NCBI GenBank assembly: GCA_027084065.1
Contig: JALWLR010000087.1
Location: 1-22,727 of the forward strand
Source: Helicobacteraceae bacterium
GTDB lineage: Bacteria > Campylobacterota > Campylobacteria > Campylobacterales > Sulfurimonadaceae
DNA length: 22,727 nt
Direction: 5' to 3'
The first letter of the stretch is position 1. Each line of letters opens with the position of its first letter. Made by a program: the position numbers and the translations under genes. Shown here piece by piece: positions 14,571-21,893 of the stretch. A model generated the notes under the pieces. That model made no database searches and was not told the origin of the DNA. It was given only the letters and a program-made list of their open reading frames with translations.

Positions 14571-15479
14571 CTAAAACTTCTCTACAACGCCAACTGCAAC
14601 AAAGACAATTCCCAAAAACAAAACAGAAGAGAAAAATACCAGTGCCGTGACCTCTTTGGGACGGCAGTCGTACAACGAAGCGAGGTTGACATTCGCTACG
14701 GCAAGAGGCATGATAAGCTCCATAAAAAGAATGCCTTTGAGCATCGAATCCAGCGGTAAAAAAAGAAGGATGCCAAATGCCAGTGAAGGCAAAAACAGAA
14801 ACTTAAACAGCATAACCCAAGAAAGAAGCTTCAGGTCGATTTTTTTGATGGATGTCCCGTAGAGGTAGATACCAAAGAGAAAAAGCTGCATCGTCATGGA
14901 GGCGTATGCACCCATCATAAGAGTATCGAGGATGACTTTATCTGGTTTGTAGTTGTAATAGCTCAGCCCCAGTGCCAAAAAAGCTGCCCAGAGTATGGGA
15001 AGTTTGAGAATGTTTTTCAAAGAGGTTTTCGTATCGAACGTTCCGCGTGAATAGTAAAAGACTCCGATCGTGTAGACGACAAAAACATTCATAAGATTTA
15101 TAATGGTCGTATAGGGAATGGAGTCTTCACCGAAAATCGCGATATTAAGCGGAATGCCGAGGTTGCCGGTATTGCCTATGAGGGCTGCGACGGTGGCTAT
15201 GGAGTATTTCTTTTTATCGCTGAAAAGATGGCGCGCTACCAAAGCGGTAACAAAAAGACTTACACCTACTATGCCGATGTAAACGGCAGGTGCTGCTAAA
15301 AGTGAAATGTCCACGGGTCGAATTAGGAGTCCCCAAAAGGTAAGAAAAACCTGCAAAAAATAGACATTCAGCAGAGTAATCGTTTTTTCGTCTATCTGCT
15401 CTTTGAAGAACATTTTGGAGAGATACCCCATAACGATAAAGATATAGATACTTAAAATAGAGTAGATTATATGGGTCAT
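14571..15479 (-). CDS. AEC (auxin efflux carrier) family permease
   Basis: 302 residues, near the usual 310. About ten hydrophobic helices are visible in two five-helix halves. The family motif is ALIGNTGNLGIPLNIAIFGED near residue 100, with the conserved Asn-x-Gly-x-x-Gly-x-Pro, and its counterpart in the second half is FMELIMPLAVANVNLASLYD. Members are secondary transporters of organic anions such as malate, or of amino-acid-like compounds; the substrate cannot be read from sequence. The gene is divergent from the thioredoxin-like gene, and both -10 boxes overlap. Its leader would be only about 6 nt, with no Shine-Dalgarno visible. Confidence 0.88.
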   Translation of the reverse strand: MTHIIYSILSIYIFIVMGYLSKMFFKEQIDEKTITLLNVYFLQVFLTFWGLLIRPVDISLLAAPAVYIGIVGVSLFVTALVARHLFSDKKKYSIATVAALIGNTGNLGIPLNIAIFGEDSIPYTTIINLMNVFVVYTIGVFYYSRGTFDTKTSLKNILKLPILWAAFLALGLSYYNYKPDKVILDTLMMGAYASMTMQLFLFGIYLYGTSIKKIDLKLLSWVMLFKFLFLPSLAFGILLFLPLDSMLKGILFMELIMPLAVANVNLASLYDCRPKEVTALVFFSSVLFLGIVFVAVGVVEKF

Positions 15480-15491
15480 AAGTGAAATTGT

Positions 15492-15499
15492 AATATAAT
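15492..15499. promoter_or_regulatory. Overlapping divergent -10 boxes (AEC permease and thioredoxin-like genes)
   Basis: The plus strand has TATAAT at 15494-15499, driving the thioredoxin-like gene (leader about 15 nt). The minus strand has TATATT at 15497-15492, driving the permease gene. The two boxes share four base pairs. Confidence 0.55.
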
Positions 15500-15520
15500 C
15501 GCACTTAAAAAAGGGACTTT

Positions 15521-15838
15521 ATGAAACTGGATGAGATAAAGCAAACGCTATTGGAAAAACCGGCAGTGGCACTTTACTTTTCAGCTCCCTCGTGCAATGT
15601 CTGCCATGCTCTAAGACCAAAGCTGTTTACGGCTTTGGAAGAGAACTTCAAAGAGCTTGAGATCATAAGCGTAGATGTGAGTAAAGAGCAAGAAACGGCG
15701 GCACATTATGCTGTTTTTGCCATTCCGACACTGCTTGTATTTTTGGATGGAAAAGAGTTTTTAAGAAAAAGTCGGCATATGAGTGTCGATGAAGTCGTTG
15801 CCGAGATTGCGCGCCCTTATGAGATTATGTTTTCATAA
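15521..15838 (+). CDS. Thioredoxin-family protein
   Basis: 105 residues, thioredoxin size. The redox motif is SCNVC (Cys25-Cys28) within ALYFSAPSCNVCHALRPKL, and the cis-proline loop is FAIPTLLVFLDG. The Trp usual before the first active-site Cys is replaced by Ser, and the dipeptide is Asn-Val rather than Gly-Pro, so this is a thioredoxin-like protein and not the general thioredoxin. No signal peptide is seen, so it is cytoplasmic. Its ribosome site AAGGGA is 4 nt from the ATG. The 3' end overlaps the convergent RNA methyltransferase gene by 14 nt. Confidence 0.9.
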   Translation: MKLDEIKQTLLEKPAVALYFSAPSCNVCHALRPKLFTALEENFKELEIISVDVSKEQETAAHYAVFAIPTLLVFLDGKEFLRKSRHMSVDEVVAEIARPYEIMFS

Positions 15839-16574
15839 AGGCTATGAGTGCCGCCGTAACGGCGACGTTGAGTGACTCTACACCGCGATTCATTGGGATG
15901 GCGACTGCTTTGTTACACTCTTTTGCAACCTCTTTGCTTACGCCTTCGCTTTCGTTACCAAGTACAAAAATGGTACGTGGACTCTCTTTGAGCTCATAAA
16001 TGGACTCTTTTGCATGTGAGCTTAGCAGATATTTGTCAGCATCAATTTCTTTTAAAACGGGAGCGAGCGTTTCACAGAAGTAGATTGGAAGCTTAAAAAG
16101 CGTTCCAGCACTCGCTTTTGCTACCAAAGGAGAGATTTTTGCCGAGTTCTTTTTTGGTAATATTATTCCATCGACATTGCCGGCGGCACAGCTGCGAATG
16201 ATCATTCCTAAGTTTTGCGGATTGTGGATGCCGTCAAGCGCTATAAGACGAAAATTCTTGAGTTTGTGGATCTCCTGCGCATTTTGATAGGTTGGAGAGA
16301 GGATGTCTACAGCAACTCCTTGATCTTGTTTGGCATTTTTGCTGATGCGGCTCAAAGCGGTTTTATCGTGGTAGAGCGTCTCTATGCCGCGCTCTTTGGC
16401 AAGCGTCATTATCTTTTTGATACTGCTTTCGGGTTTGTTGGAGCGTGCGAGATGCAGCCGCTCTATGGGAATGTTTGGGTCTTGGAGTACCTCTTTGACC
16501 GTCTGTCTGCCATAAAGCGTAATCGTACGCTCGAACTTCGCTTTTTTTTCTAAATACTCTTTACTATCTTTCAT
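15825..16574 (-). CDS. SpoU/TrmH-family RNA 2'-O-methyltransferase
   Basis: 249 residues. An N-terminal substrate-binding domain (YGRQTVKEVLQDPNIPIERLHLAR) is followed by a SPOUT domain with all three motifs: NPQNLGMIIRSC from residue 118, FVLGNESEGVS from 203, and IPMNRGVESLNVAVTAALI from 226. It transfers methyl from SAM to a ribose 2'-OH in rRNA or tRNA. The architecture matches RlmB (23S G2251) and related TrmH proteins; the exact target is not certain. The ATG follows a minus-strand TATAAT by 6 nt, so the mRNA may be leaderless. Confidence 0.92.
   Translation of the reverse strand: MKDSKEYLEKKAKFERTITLYGRQTVKEVLQDPNIPIERLHLARSNKPESSIKKIMTLAKERGIETLYHDKTALSRISKNAKQDQGVAVDILSPTYQNAQEIHKLKNFRLIALDGIHNPQNLGMIIRSCAAGNVDGIILPKKNSAKISPLVAKASAGTLFKLPIYFCETLAPVLKEIDADKYLLSSHAKESIYELKESPRTIFVLGNESEGVSKEVAKECNKAVAIPMNRGVESLNVAVTAALIAFMKT
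16009..16018 (-). repeat. TACATGCAAA word, copy 8 (first base differs)
   Basis: Reads CACATGCAAA on the minus strand inside the RNA methyltransferase gene. Confidence 0.5.
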
Positions 16575-16580
16575 AAATGT

Positions 16581-16588
16581 ATTATACT
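16581..16588. promoter_or_regulatory. Overlapping divergent -10 boxes giving two probable leaderless mRNAs
   Basis: The minus strand reads TATAAT (16586-16581), 6 nt before the methyltransferase ATG at 16574. The plus strand reads TATACT (16583-16588), 6 nt before the dehydrogenase ATG at 16595. In both directions the expected start of transcription falls on or next to the A of the ATG. Confidence 0.55.
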
Positions 16589-16594
16589 CTAAGA

Positions 16595-17413
16595 ATGAAA
16601 AGAAAAACTGTTCTTATAACGGGATGCTCCAGCGGCATTGGATATGATTGCGCCAAAGCGCTTGCAAAAGAGTACAAAGTCATCGCCACCGCACGGAAGA
16701 AAGAGGATGTAGCGAGACTGAAAAAAGAGGGGTTTGAAGCTTACAGGCTTGATGTTACCAAAAGCGAAGAGATCGAGAAAGTTTTAAAGATTGTCTTAAA
16801 AAATCATAAAGAGCTCTATGCACTTTTTAACAATGCCGGATACGGTCAGCCTGGAGCCATAGAGGATATATCTAAAGAGGTGCTGCAAGCCCAGTTTGAG
16901 ACCAACTTTTTTGGCATGTGGGATATGACACAAAAAACACTCAAAATTTTTAGAAAACAGGGGTATGGGCGTATCTTGAATCACTCTTCGGTACTTGGTC
17001 TGGTAAGTTTGAAGTTTCGCGGTGCCTACAACGCCAGCAAGTACGCCGTCGAAGCTTTGGATGATACCCTACGACTAGAACTAGCCGGCAGTGAAATATA
17101 TGTAAGTACCATTAACACAGGTCCGGTTCGCAGTAGATTTCGTGAAAATGCTGTGGCGATGTTTTTTAAAAATATTGATTACAAAAACTCCTCTTATGCC
17201 AAGGAGTATGAAAAAGAGCTCATAGAGGCAAAAGAGTCCTCAACCGCTGCTTTTTCACGAGGAAGCGACGTTGTCATAGCCAATATTCGACACGCATTGA
17301 AAGCGAAAAACCCATCTCCCCGCTACTATAATACAGAAGCGACATGGCTGCTTGCTTTTTTAAAAAGGGCTCTTCCTACATCGTGGCTTGATGCGCTTTT
17401 GAAAAGAATTTAA
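16595..17413 (+). CDS. Short-chain dehydrogenase/reductase (classical SDR)
   Basis: 272 residues from the ATG at 16595. An in-frame ATG at 16577 lies upstream, but it precedes the -10 box, and starting at 16595 gives the normal SDR beginning MKRKTVLITGCSSGIG. The NAD(P) motif TGCSSGIG is at residues 9-16, NNAG follows near 84, and the catalytic residues appear as HSS, then YNASK. The loop after the active site contains GPVRSRF, as in SDRs related to oxidoreductases of short lipids or retinol-like compounds. The substrate is unknown. The 3' end overlaps mutY by 38 nt in the convergent direction. Confidence 0.92.
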   Translation: MKRKTVLITGCSSGIGYDCAKALAKEYKVIATARKKEDVARLKKEGFEAYRLDVTKSEEIEKVLKIVLKNHKELYALFNNAGYGQPGAIEDISKEVLQAQFETNFFGMWDMTQKTLKIFRKQGYGRILNHSSVLGLVSLKFRGAYNASKYAVEALDDTLRLELAGSEIYVSTINTGPVRSRFRENAVAMFFKNIDYKNSSYAKEYEKELIEAKESSTAAFSRGSDVVIANIRHALKAKNPSPRYYNTEATWLLAFLKRALPTSWLDALLKRI

Positions 17414-18332
17414 ATCCCTTTTTTACCAAAGAGGGGTAGTGCCCTTTTAAAAAACTCTCCAAATCCACCCAAACCACATTTTCAGGGATGTATTCGCTTT
17501 TATAAAGATTTACCGTTAGTCTGTATTTTGTATAGGCATGTTTGTAGCTGCCGAGAAAATTCTCCTCAATAGGGTCTATTTGCGGTAGTAGAAGCATCCC
17601 TTTGTACATGCTTCCTTGTGATGGTGTCATCGCTACTTTTTTGTTTTGAATATTTACACCAAAAAAGAGCTCCATAGAGATGTACTCTTTTTTTTTGGTT
17701 TGGGTAAAACTCTCAGGATCGTTTTTGCCTTGGCAGTGAGCATGCAGCGGGCAGAGGTCGCACTCGGGACTCTTTGGAGTGCACACCATAGAGCCCAGAT
17801 CCATAAGGGCTAGATTGTGCTCTTTGGGACGGGAGCGGTTGAGAAACAGCTCTGCCTTTTCCCAGACGGTTTTATCATTAGTAGGTTGCAAAGCGAAAAA
17901 CCTTCGAAGTACACGTTTGATGTTGGTATCGACAACCGGTACGCATTGGTTATAGCCGAAACTACAGATTGCAGAGGCGGTGTAGCGTCCAATTCCGGGG
18001 AGTTTTTGGAGCTCTTTGAAGTCATCGGGCAGAGTGGTTTTACAGATTTTTGCCGTTTCGTGCATATTTTTTGCGCGCGAGTAGTAGCCAAGCCCGCTCC
18101 ACAAAGCCAAAATCTCTTCAAGAGGTGCTTCTCCAAGGGATGCGAGTGTCGGAAAATGCTTTAAAAATTTTGGGTAGTACTCCTCCATCACGCGATTTAC
18201 CTGTGTTTGTTGCAGCATCGTTTCGCTGAGATAAATGCGGTAAATGTCCGTTGTCTTTCGCCATGGAAGATCATGTCTTCCATGTTGTGTGAACCAGTAT
18301 AGTAGTTGTTCTTGTGCTTTTTGTAGATTCAT
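17376..18332 (-). CDS. mutY: A/G-specific adenine DNA glycosylase MutY
   Basis: 318 residues. MutY removes adenine mispaired with 8-oxoguanine and so prevents G-to-T changes. Visible parts: LPWRKTTDIYRIYLSETMLQQTQV with the catalytic Glu37, helix-hairpin-helix LPGIGRYTA (111-119), catalytic Asp135 in VVDTNIKR, and the 4Fe-4S ligands C184-x6-C191-x2-C194-x5-C200. The C-terminal part resembles the NUDIX-like 8-oxoG recognition domain but is shorter than in E. coli MutY. The ATG overlaps the yaaA stop by ATGA, so yaaA and mutY form a two-gene oxidative-damage unit. Confidence 0.95.
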   Translation of the reverse strand: MNLQKAQEQLLYWFTQHGRHDLPWRKTTDIYRIYLSETMLQQTQVNRVMEEYYPKFLKHFPTLASLGEAPLEEILALWSGLGYYSRAKNMHETAKICKTTLPDDFKELQKLPGIGRYTASAICSFGYNQCVPVVDTNIKRVLRRFFALQPTNDKTVWEKAELFLNRSRPKEHNLALMDLGSMVCTPKSPECDLCPLHAHCQGKNDPESFTQTKKKEYISMELFFGVNIQNKKVAMTPSQGSMYKGMLLLPQIDPIEENFLGSYKHAYTKYRLTVNLYKSEYIPENVVWVDLESFLKGHYPSLVKKGFKFFSKAHQATM

Positions 18333-19057
18333 TCTATGATTTTGTAGATGATTTCCGTTTTGTTTTTGGTCTGCTCTATTGCTTCACATGCCAAAGAGGG
18401 AAACTCCAGCTTTTGCAATTCTTCAAGCGTTTTTGTTTGCGCTTTTGCCATTTCACGTAGTACGATGCCTCTGTAGGCTTTTGCCCAGTGGCTTACCGTT
18501 TTGCCGTTTTTAAGAAACTTGAGTGTCGTAACGGGTCGGGAACTTTTGTAGAATTTTTCATAGTATCCTGCGCGCAGATCGAGAATTTCGTCCTCTCCTA
18601 GCAGCAGATCGAGTTGATAACTAAAACGTTTTTTATAGTAGAGTTCGGGTTTGATCGTGCCTATTGTGTTCCCTTGTTTTACTTTGTAAATTGGGATATG
18701 GTCATCGGCTTTGATTGGACCGAAGAGGTTGGAGAAGATGATCGTATGTTCATCGATATACTTTTGTGCTTTCGTGTCAAGCTCTGCATAGTTGAGATAG
18801 TCGTATGCCACACCGCTGTATCGCTCTATAGCTTTGAGTGTCGCAGAGGCAAAAACATCGGCTATATAGGGGATGCACTCTTCGAATTTTTTAAAACCGA
18901 AAAGCTTCTGTATCGCCTCTTTGTCTTTACCTAAAACTATGGCGTTGTAGGCTTGAAGAATCTCCTCTCTGGAGTCGTTTCCTCCAAGAAGTTCTAAAGG
19001 TGTATCGTTGCCACCGAAGTTTTTGCCTTCGCTTGGGGAGAAGAGTATACGAATCAT
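18329..19057 (-). CDS. yaaA: YaaA family peroxide-stress protein (DUF328)
   Basis: 242 residues, close to the E. coli length. The N-terminus MIRILFSPSEGKN, the segment RYSGVAYDYLNYAELDTKAQKYIDEHTIIFSNLFGPIKADDHIPIYKVKQG, and the LDLRAGYYEKFYK region fit the YaaA/UPF0246 family. In E. coli YaaA lowers free intracellular iron during hydrogen peroxide stress. It lies just upstream of mutY with a 4-nt overlap, which is consistent with an oxidative-damage role. The ribosome site AAGGAT lies about 6 nt before the ATG. A candidate -10 (TATATC on the minus strand, 19086-19081) overlaps the fecR-operon -10. Confidence 0.92.
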   Translation of the reverse strand: MIRILFSPSEGKNFGGNDTPLELLGGNDSREEILQAYNAIVLGKDKEAIQKLFGFKKFEECIPYIADVFASATLKAIERYSGVAYDYLNYAELDTKAQKYIDEHTIIFSNLFGPIKADDHIPIYKVKQGNTIGTIKPELYYKKRFSYQLDLLLGEDEILDLRAGYYEKFYKSSRPVTTLKFLKNGKTVSHWAKAYRGIVLREMAKAQTKTLEELQKLEFPSLACEAIEQTKNKTEIIYKIIE

Positions 19058-19082
19058 AAATAATCCTTAACCTTTTTCGTGA

Positions 19083-19088
19083 TATAAT
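19083..19088 (+). promoter_or_regulatory. -10 box (TATAAT) of the fecR/cyclase/HD-GYP operon
   Basis: TATAAT in GATATAATCG. The expected start near 19095 gives a 56-nt leader that holds a terminator-like hairpin. The minus-strand reading of the same bases is TATATC, a possible -10 for yaaA. Confidence 0.6.
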
Positions 19089-19111
19089 CGACAAAATCAA
19101 ATTGTAAATAG

Positions 19112-19133
19112 TGCCCTTTGTAGGGCATTTTTT
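19112..19133 (+). terminator. Terminator-like hairpin in the leader of the fecR operon (attenuator candidate)
   Basis: TGCCCT (19112-19117) and AGGGCA (19122-19127) pair around TTGT and are followed directly by six T. The order of hairpin and T-run fits rightward transcription only. No rightward gene ends upstream (yaaA and mutY run left), so the hairpin acts on the transcript that starts at about 19095. The left arm CCCTT could instead pair with the AAGGG ribosome site at 19140-19145. Confidence 0.6.
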
Positions 19134-19150
19134 CATTACAAGGGAAAACA

Positions 19151-19831
19151 ATGACTAAAACGGCATTTTTGTTTCTTTTTCTATCGTCTGCGCTCTTTGC
19201 AAATGCAATCGGTATTGTACACAAAGTAGACGGTATCGTCAAAGTAAAGCATGCATCTTCGATCAAAAAATCGAAACTCAAAAAGGGCGACTTGATTCAA
19301 GAAGGAGACATCGTTTCGACGTTTCGTAAATCACATGCGGTTTTGAAACTCCAAGACGGCTCCAATGTCGTCGTTGGACCAAAGTCGGTCATTTCATTTG
19401 AAAATGCCTTGGCGTTTGCGCAAAACGAGGGGAAAATCTACTACAAGATAACCTCTAAAGATCTGAAAAACAAGTTGAAAATCAAAACGAACTTCGCAAT
19501 CATCGGAATCAAAGGAACGACATTCATCGTCGGAACCGACGACAACAGCTCTTTTGTCGCATTAAAAGAGGGGCTTATAGGCATTGCCAGTATAAAAGAG
19601 GAGTTTCGACTCTATAAACAAAAGGTTATGTCGGAGTATGAGGCATATGTGCGCAAGCAAAAGGAGGGGTTTGAAAAGTTCAAAAAAGCTCAAGAAGAGT
19701 ATGTTGTTACGCAAACGAAAGAGTTTGACCTAGAAGCGGGGCATGTCGTCTCTTTCGAGCAGAACAAAGCGGTGGAAAAACCCCTCAAGACAAAAGAGGA
19801 GTTTGCCGCTTTTGAGAAGCTTTTGAAGTAA
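19151..19831 (+). CDS. FecR-domain exported protein
   Basis: 226 residues. A Sec signal peptide (KTAFLFLFLSSALFANA) is followed by a FecR domain: GIVHKVDGIVKVKHASS, KKGDLIQEGDIVSTFRKSHAVLKLQDGSNVVVGPKS, then IIGIKGTTFIVGTDDN. After it comes a charged coiled-coil stretch (SEYEAYVRKQKEGFEKFKKAQEEY) and a short end. In the well-known case FecR is a transmembrane signal transducer, but stand-alone exported FecR proteins next to CHASE2 sensors are common and probably act as periplasmic partners. The cyclase gene follows after 10 nt, so a shared operon is likely. The ribosome site is AAGGG, 5 nt before the ATG. Confidence 0.92.
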   Translation: MTKTAFLFLFLSSALFANAIGIVHKVDGIVKVKHASSIKKSKLKKGDLIQEGDIVSTFRKSHAVLKLQDGSNVVVGPKSVISFENALAFAQNEGKIYYKITSKDLKNKLKIKTNFAIIGIKGTTFIVGTDDNSSFVALKEGLIGIASIKEEFRLYKQKVMSEYEAYVRKQKEGFEKFKKAQEEYVVTQTKEFDLEAGHVVSFEQNKAVEKPLKTKEEFAAFEKLLK

Positions 19832-19838
19832 ACGGAAC

Positions 19839-19848
19839 TACATGCAAA
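19839..19848 (+). repeat. TACATGCAAA word, copy 9
   Basis: Exact copy, followed by a further A, covering the start codon of the cyclase gene, so partly non-coding. Confidence 0.6.
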
Positions 19849-21884
19849 AACTTCTCTATCTGGTCATAGCGTTTTTTATTGCCGCTACTGTTTCGCTTTT
19901 ACACTACTATGAAGTAGATCCGTTTGAGAGCATTTCTCTTCGCTTTAATGATGTTGATTTTGCATTGCAAGATAAAAACGTTAGCGACAAAGTGGTGTTT
20001 GTCGCTGTCGATGAGCCGAGTGTGAATCGCTTTGGCAGATGGCCATGGGACAGACGCATTATCGCTACTGGTATAGAGAATATGGCAGAAGCAAAAGTTT
20101 TGCTGATGGATATGATTTTCTCTGAACCAACGGATGTCGATGCCGACGATGCGCTTGGAGAGGCTCTTGCGGCTGCCAATGCAAGTGTGTGCGGATTTTT
20201 TCTCAGGAAAAACGCTACGCAAAACATCAGTGATGAAGAGTTGGAACTTTTAGCCGACTCTTCACTTGATGCCCTTCAAAGCCAGATTGCCCAAAACAAA
20301 ACGCCTCGCTTCATAGGTGCACCACATGCAGAAATGAATATTGCATCGATTATGCAAGGATGTACATTAAGCGGCAGTTTTACGACACTTCCCGCAAAAG
20401 ATCATCTATTTCGCTCCTACCCCATTGCCGTATACTATGAGGGGGCACTCTTTCCTTCATTGGGAGTGCAGGGGCTTCGTCTTTACTATGACCAAGATAT
20501 CAAGCGGCTTGATGCCAACCATGTGGAGCTAGCAGGTAAAGTCATAGAGGTGGATGACAAAGGTTTTTTCATGCTGAATTTTTACAATCCAAAGCGCTAT
20601 AAAGTGATCTCTTTTTTAGATGTCTATAACAAAAAAATTCCCTCCTCCTTTTTTCAGGACAAAATAGTCATTTTCGGCATTACGGAAGTGGGTGCAGGCG
20701 ATGTTGCACCGACACCGGTAGGAAATATTCCCGGACCGCTTTTGCACTACACCTTTTTGTCGAATTTTTTTCAAGACCATCTCATAACACATCCAAAAAA
20801 AATCGAATACTTTCTCATTGTCCTGATGGCATTCGTACCGCTGGTTATGCTACTGTTTGTGCGAAGTGTTCTTTATAGAACGGTTGTCGATATTGTTTTG
20901 TATCTTGTTGTGTATGCGGCTGTGCGATATTTGTTCGTCGCATACAACATATATATAGATCTTTTTTATCCGCTTCTTTCTTTTTTGCTTTCGATAACTC
21001 TTTTGGAGGTGGTCGCTTTTTACAAACAGCAAAAAAACGAAAAATTCCTCAAAGATGCCTTCTCCTCCTATCTTTCCGAAGATCTTATGCAGGAGTTGAT
21101 TAAAAATCCAAACGCATTGCGTCTTGGAGGGGAGAAAAAAGAGCTTTCCATTCTCTTTAGCGATATTCGCGGTTTTACGACTATTTCGGAATCTATGTCG
21201 CCTGAAGAGCTTATCAAGTTGCTTAACCGTTACTTCACTCCAATGACCAATGCCGTACTGGAAAAAAAAGGAATGCTGGATAAATATATAGGCGATGCCG
21301 TCATGGCATTTTTCAATGCCCCCGTCGATGTCAAAGACCATGCAGACAAAGCGTGTGAAGCCGCACTGCTTATGATAGAGCGTCTCGATGCCCTCAATGA
21401 GGAGTTCGCCAAAGAGCAGCTTCCGCAGATTCGCATTGGTATTGGCATCAACACCGCTGAAGTCATTGTCGGCAATATGGGGAGCGATACACGCTTTAAC
21501 TATACAGTTATCGGCGATGGCGTGAATCTGGCTTCAAGAGTGGAGGGGCTGACGAAAAACTACGGTGTCTCCATACTCATAACAGAGTTTACCGTCGCAA
21601 AGCTCTCCAAGGCATTTCTATATAGAAAGATCGAGCCGGTTCAGGTAAAAGGCAAAGAGGAGCCGGTTGTGCTTTACGAACTGATGTTTGATACCGTCGA
21701 CAATCAAGCTTTGAAGGTACTGTATGATGAAGCGCTTGCTGTTTATATGGAAGGTGACTTGGAAAAGGCGCATTATCTTTTTGAGGCTATCATAAAAGAG
21801 TATAATGATCCCGTCTCGCACTACTTTTTAAGCCAAATCAAGCAGGGGCACGCATGGGGTGTGCATAAAATGACAACGAAATAG
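19842..21884 (+). CDS. CHASE2-domain class III adenylate cyclase
   Basis: 680 residues. An N-terminal membrane helix (4-22) leads to an extracytoplasmic CHASE2 sensor (about 30-315; FVAVDEPSVNRFGRWPWDRRI is its start). Three membrane helices follow (about 325-400) and then the cyclase domain (about 430-610). Metal-binding Asp441 (FSDIRGFT) and Asp485 (KYIGDAVMAFF) are present, as are Lys481 and Thr556, which favour ATP over GTP, and Asn562/Arg566 of the transition-state motif. It should therefore make cAMP. A TPR-like C-terminal segment (YDEALAVYMEGDLEKAHYLFEAIIKEY) follows. The start ATG lies within a copy of the TACATGCAAA word, with only a weak GGAA ribosome site. Confidence 0.94.
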   Translation: MQKLLYLVIAFFIAATVSLLHYYEVDPFESISLRFNDVDFALQDKNVSDKVVFVAVDEPSVNRFGRWPWDRRIIATGIENMAEAKVLLMDMIFSEPTDVDADDALGEALAAANASVCGFFLRKNATQNISDEELELLADSSLDALQSQIAQNKTPRFIGAPHAEMNIASIMQGCTLSGSFTTLPAKDHLFRSYPIAVYYEGALFPSLGVQGLRLYYDQDIKRLDANHVELAGKVIEVDDKGFFMLNFYNPKRYKVISFLDVYNKKIPSSFFQDKIVIFGITEVGAGDVAPTPVGNIPGPLLHYTFLSNFFQDHLITHPKKIEYFLIVLMAFVPLVMLLFVRSVLYRTVVDIVLYLVVYAAVRYLFVAYNIYIDLFYPLLSFLLSITLLEVVAFYKQQKNEKFLKDAFSSYLSEDLMQELIKNPNALRLGGEKKELSILFSDIRGFTTISESMSPEELIKLLNRYFTPMTNAVLEKKGMLDKYIGDAVMAFFNAPVDVKDHADKACEAALLMIERLDALNEEFAKEQLPQIRIGIGINTAEVIVGNMGSDTRFNYTVIGDGVNLASRVEGLTKNYGVSILITEFTVAKLSKAFLYRKIEPVQVKGKEEPVVLYELMFDTVDNQALKVLYDEALAVYMEGDLEKAHYLFEAIIKEYNDPVSHYFLSQIKQGHAWGVHKMTTK

Positions 21885-21893
21885 GGAGCGATT

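Noticed and set aside
20850..21341. 163-codon open frame on the minus strand inside the cyclase gene
   Set aside because: It is antisense to a strongly conserved cyclase region, has low-complexity Lys/Ile-rich translation and no domain; a shadow frame.
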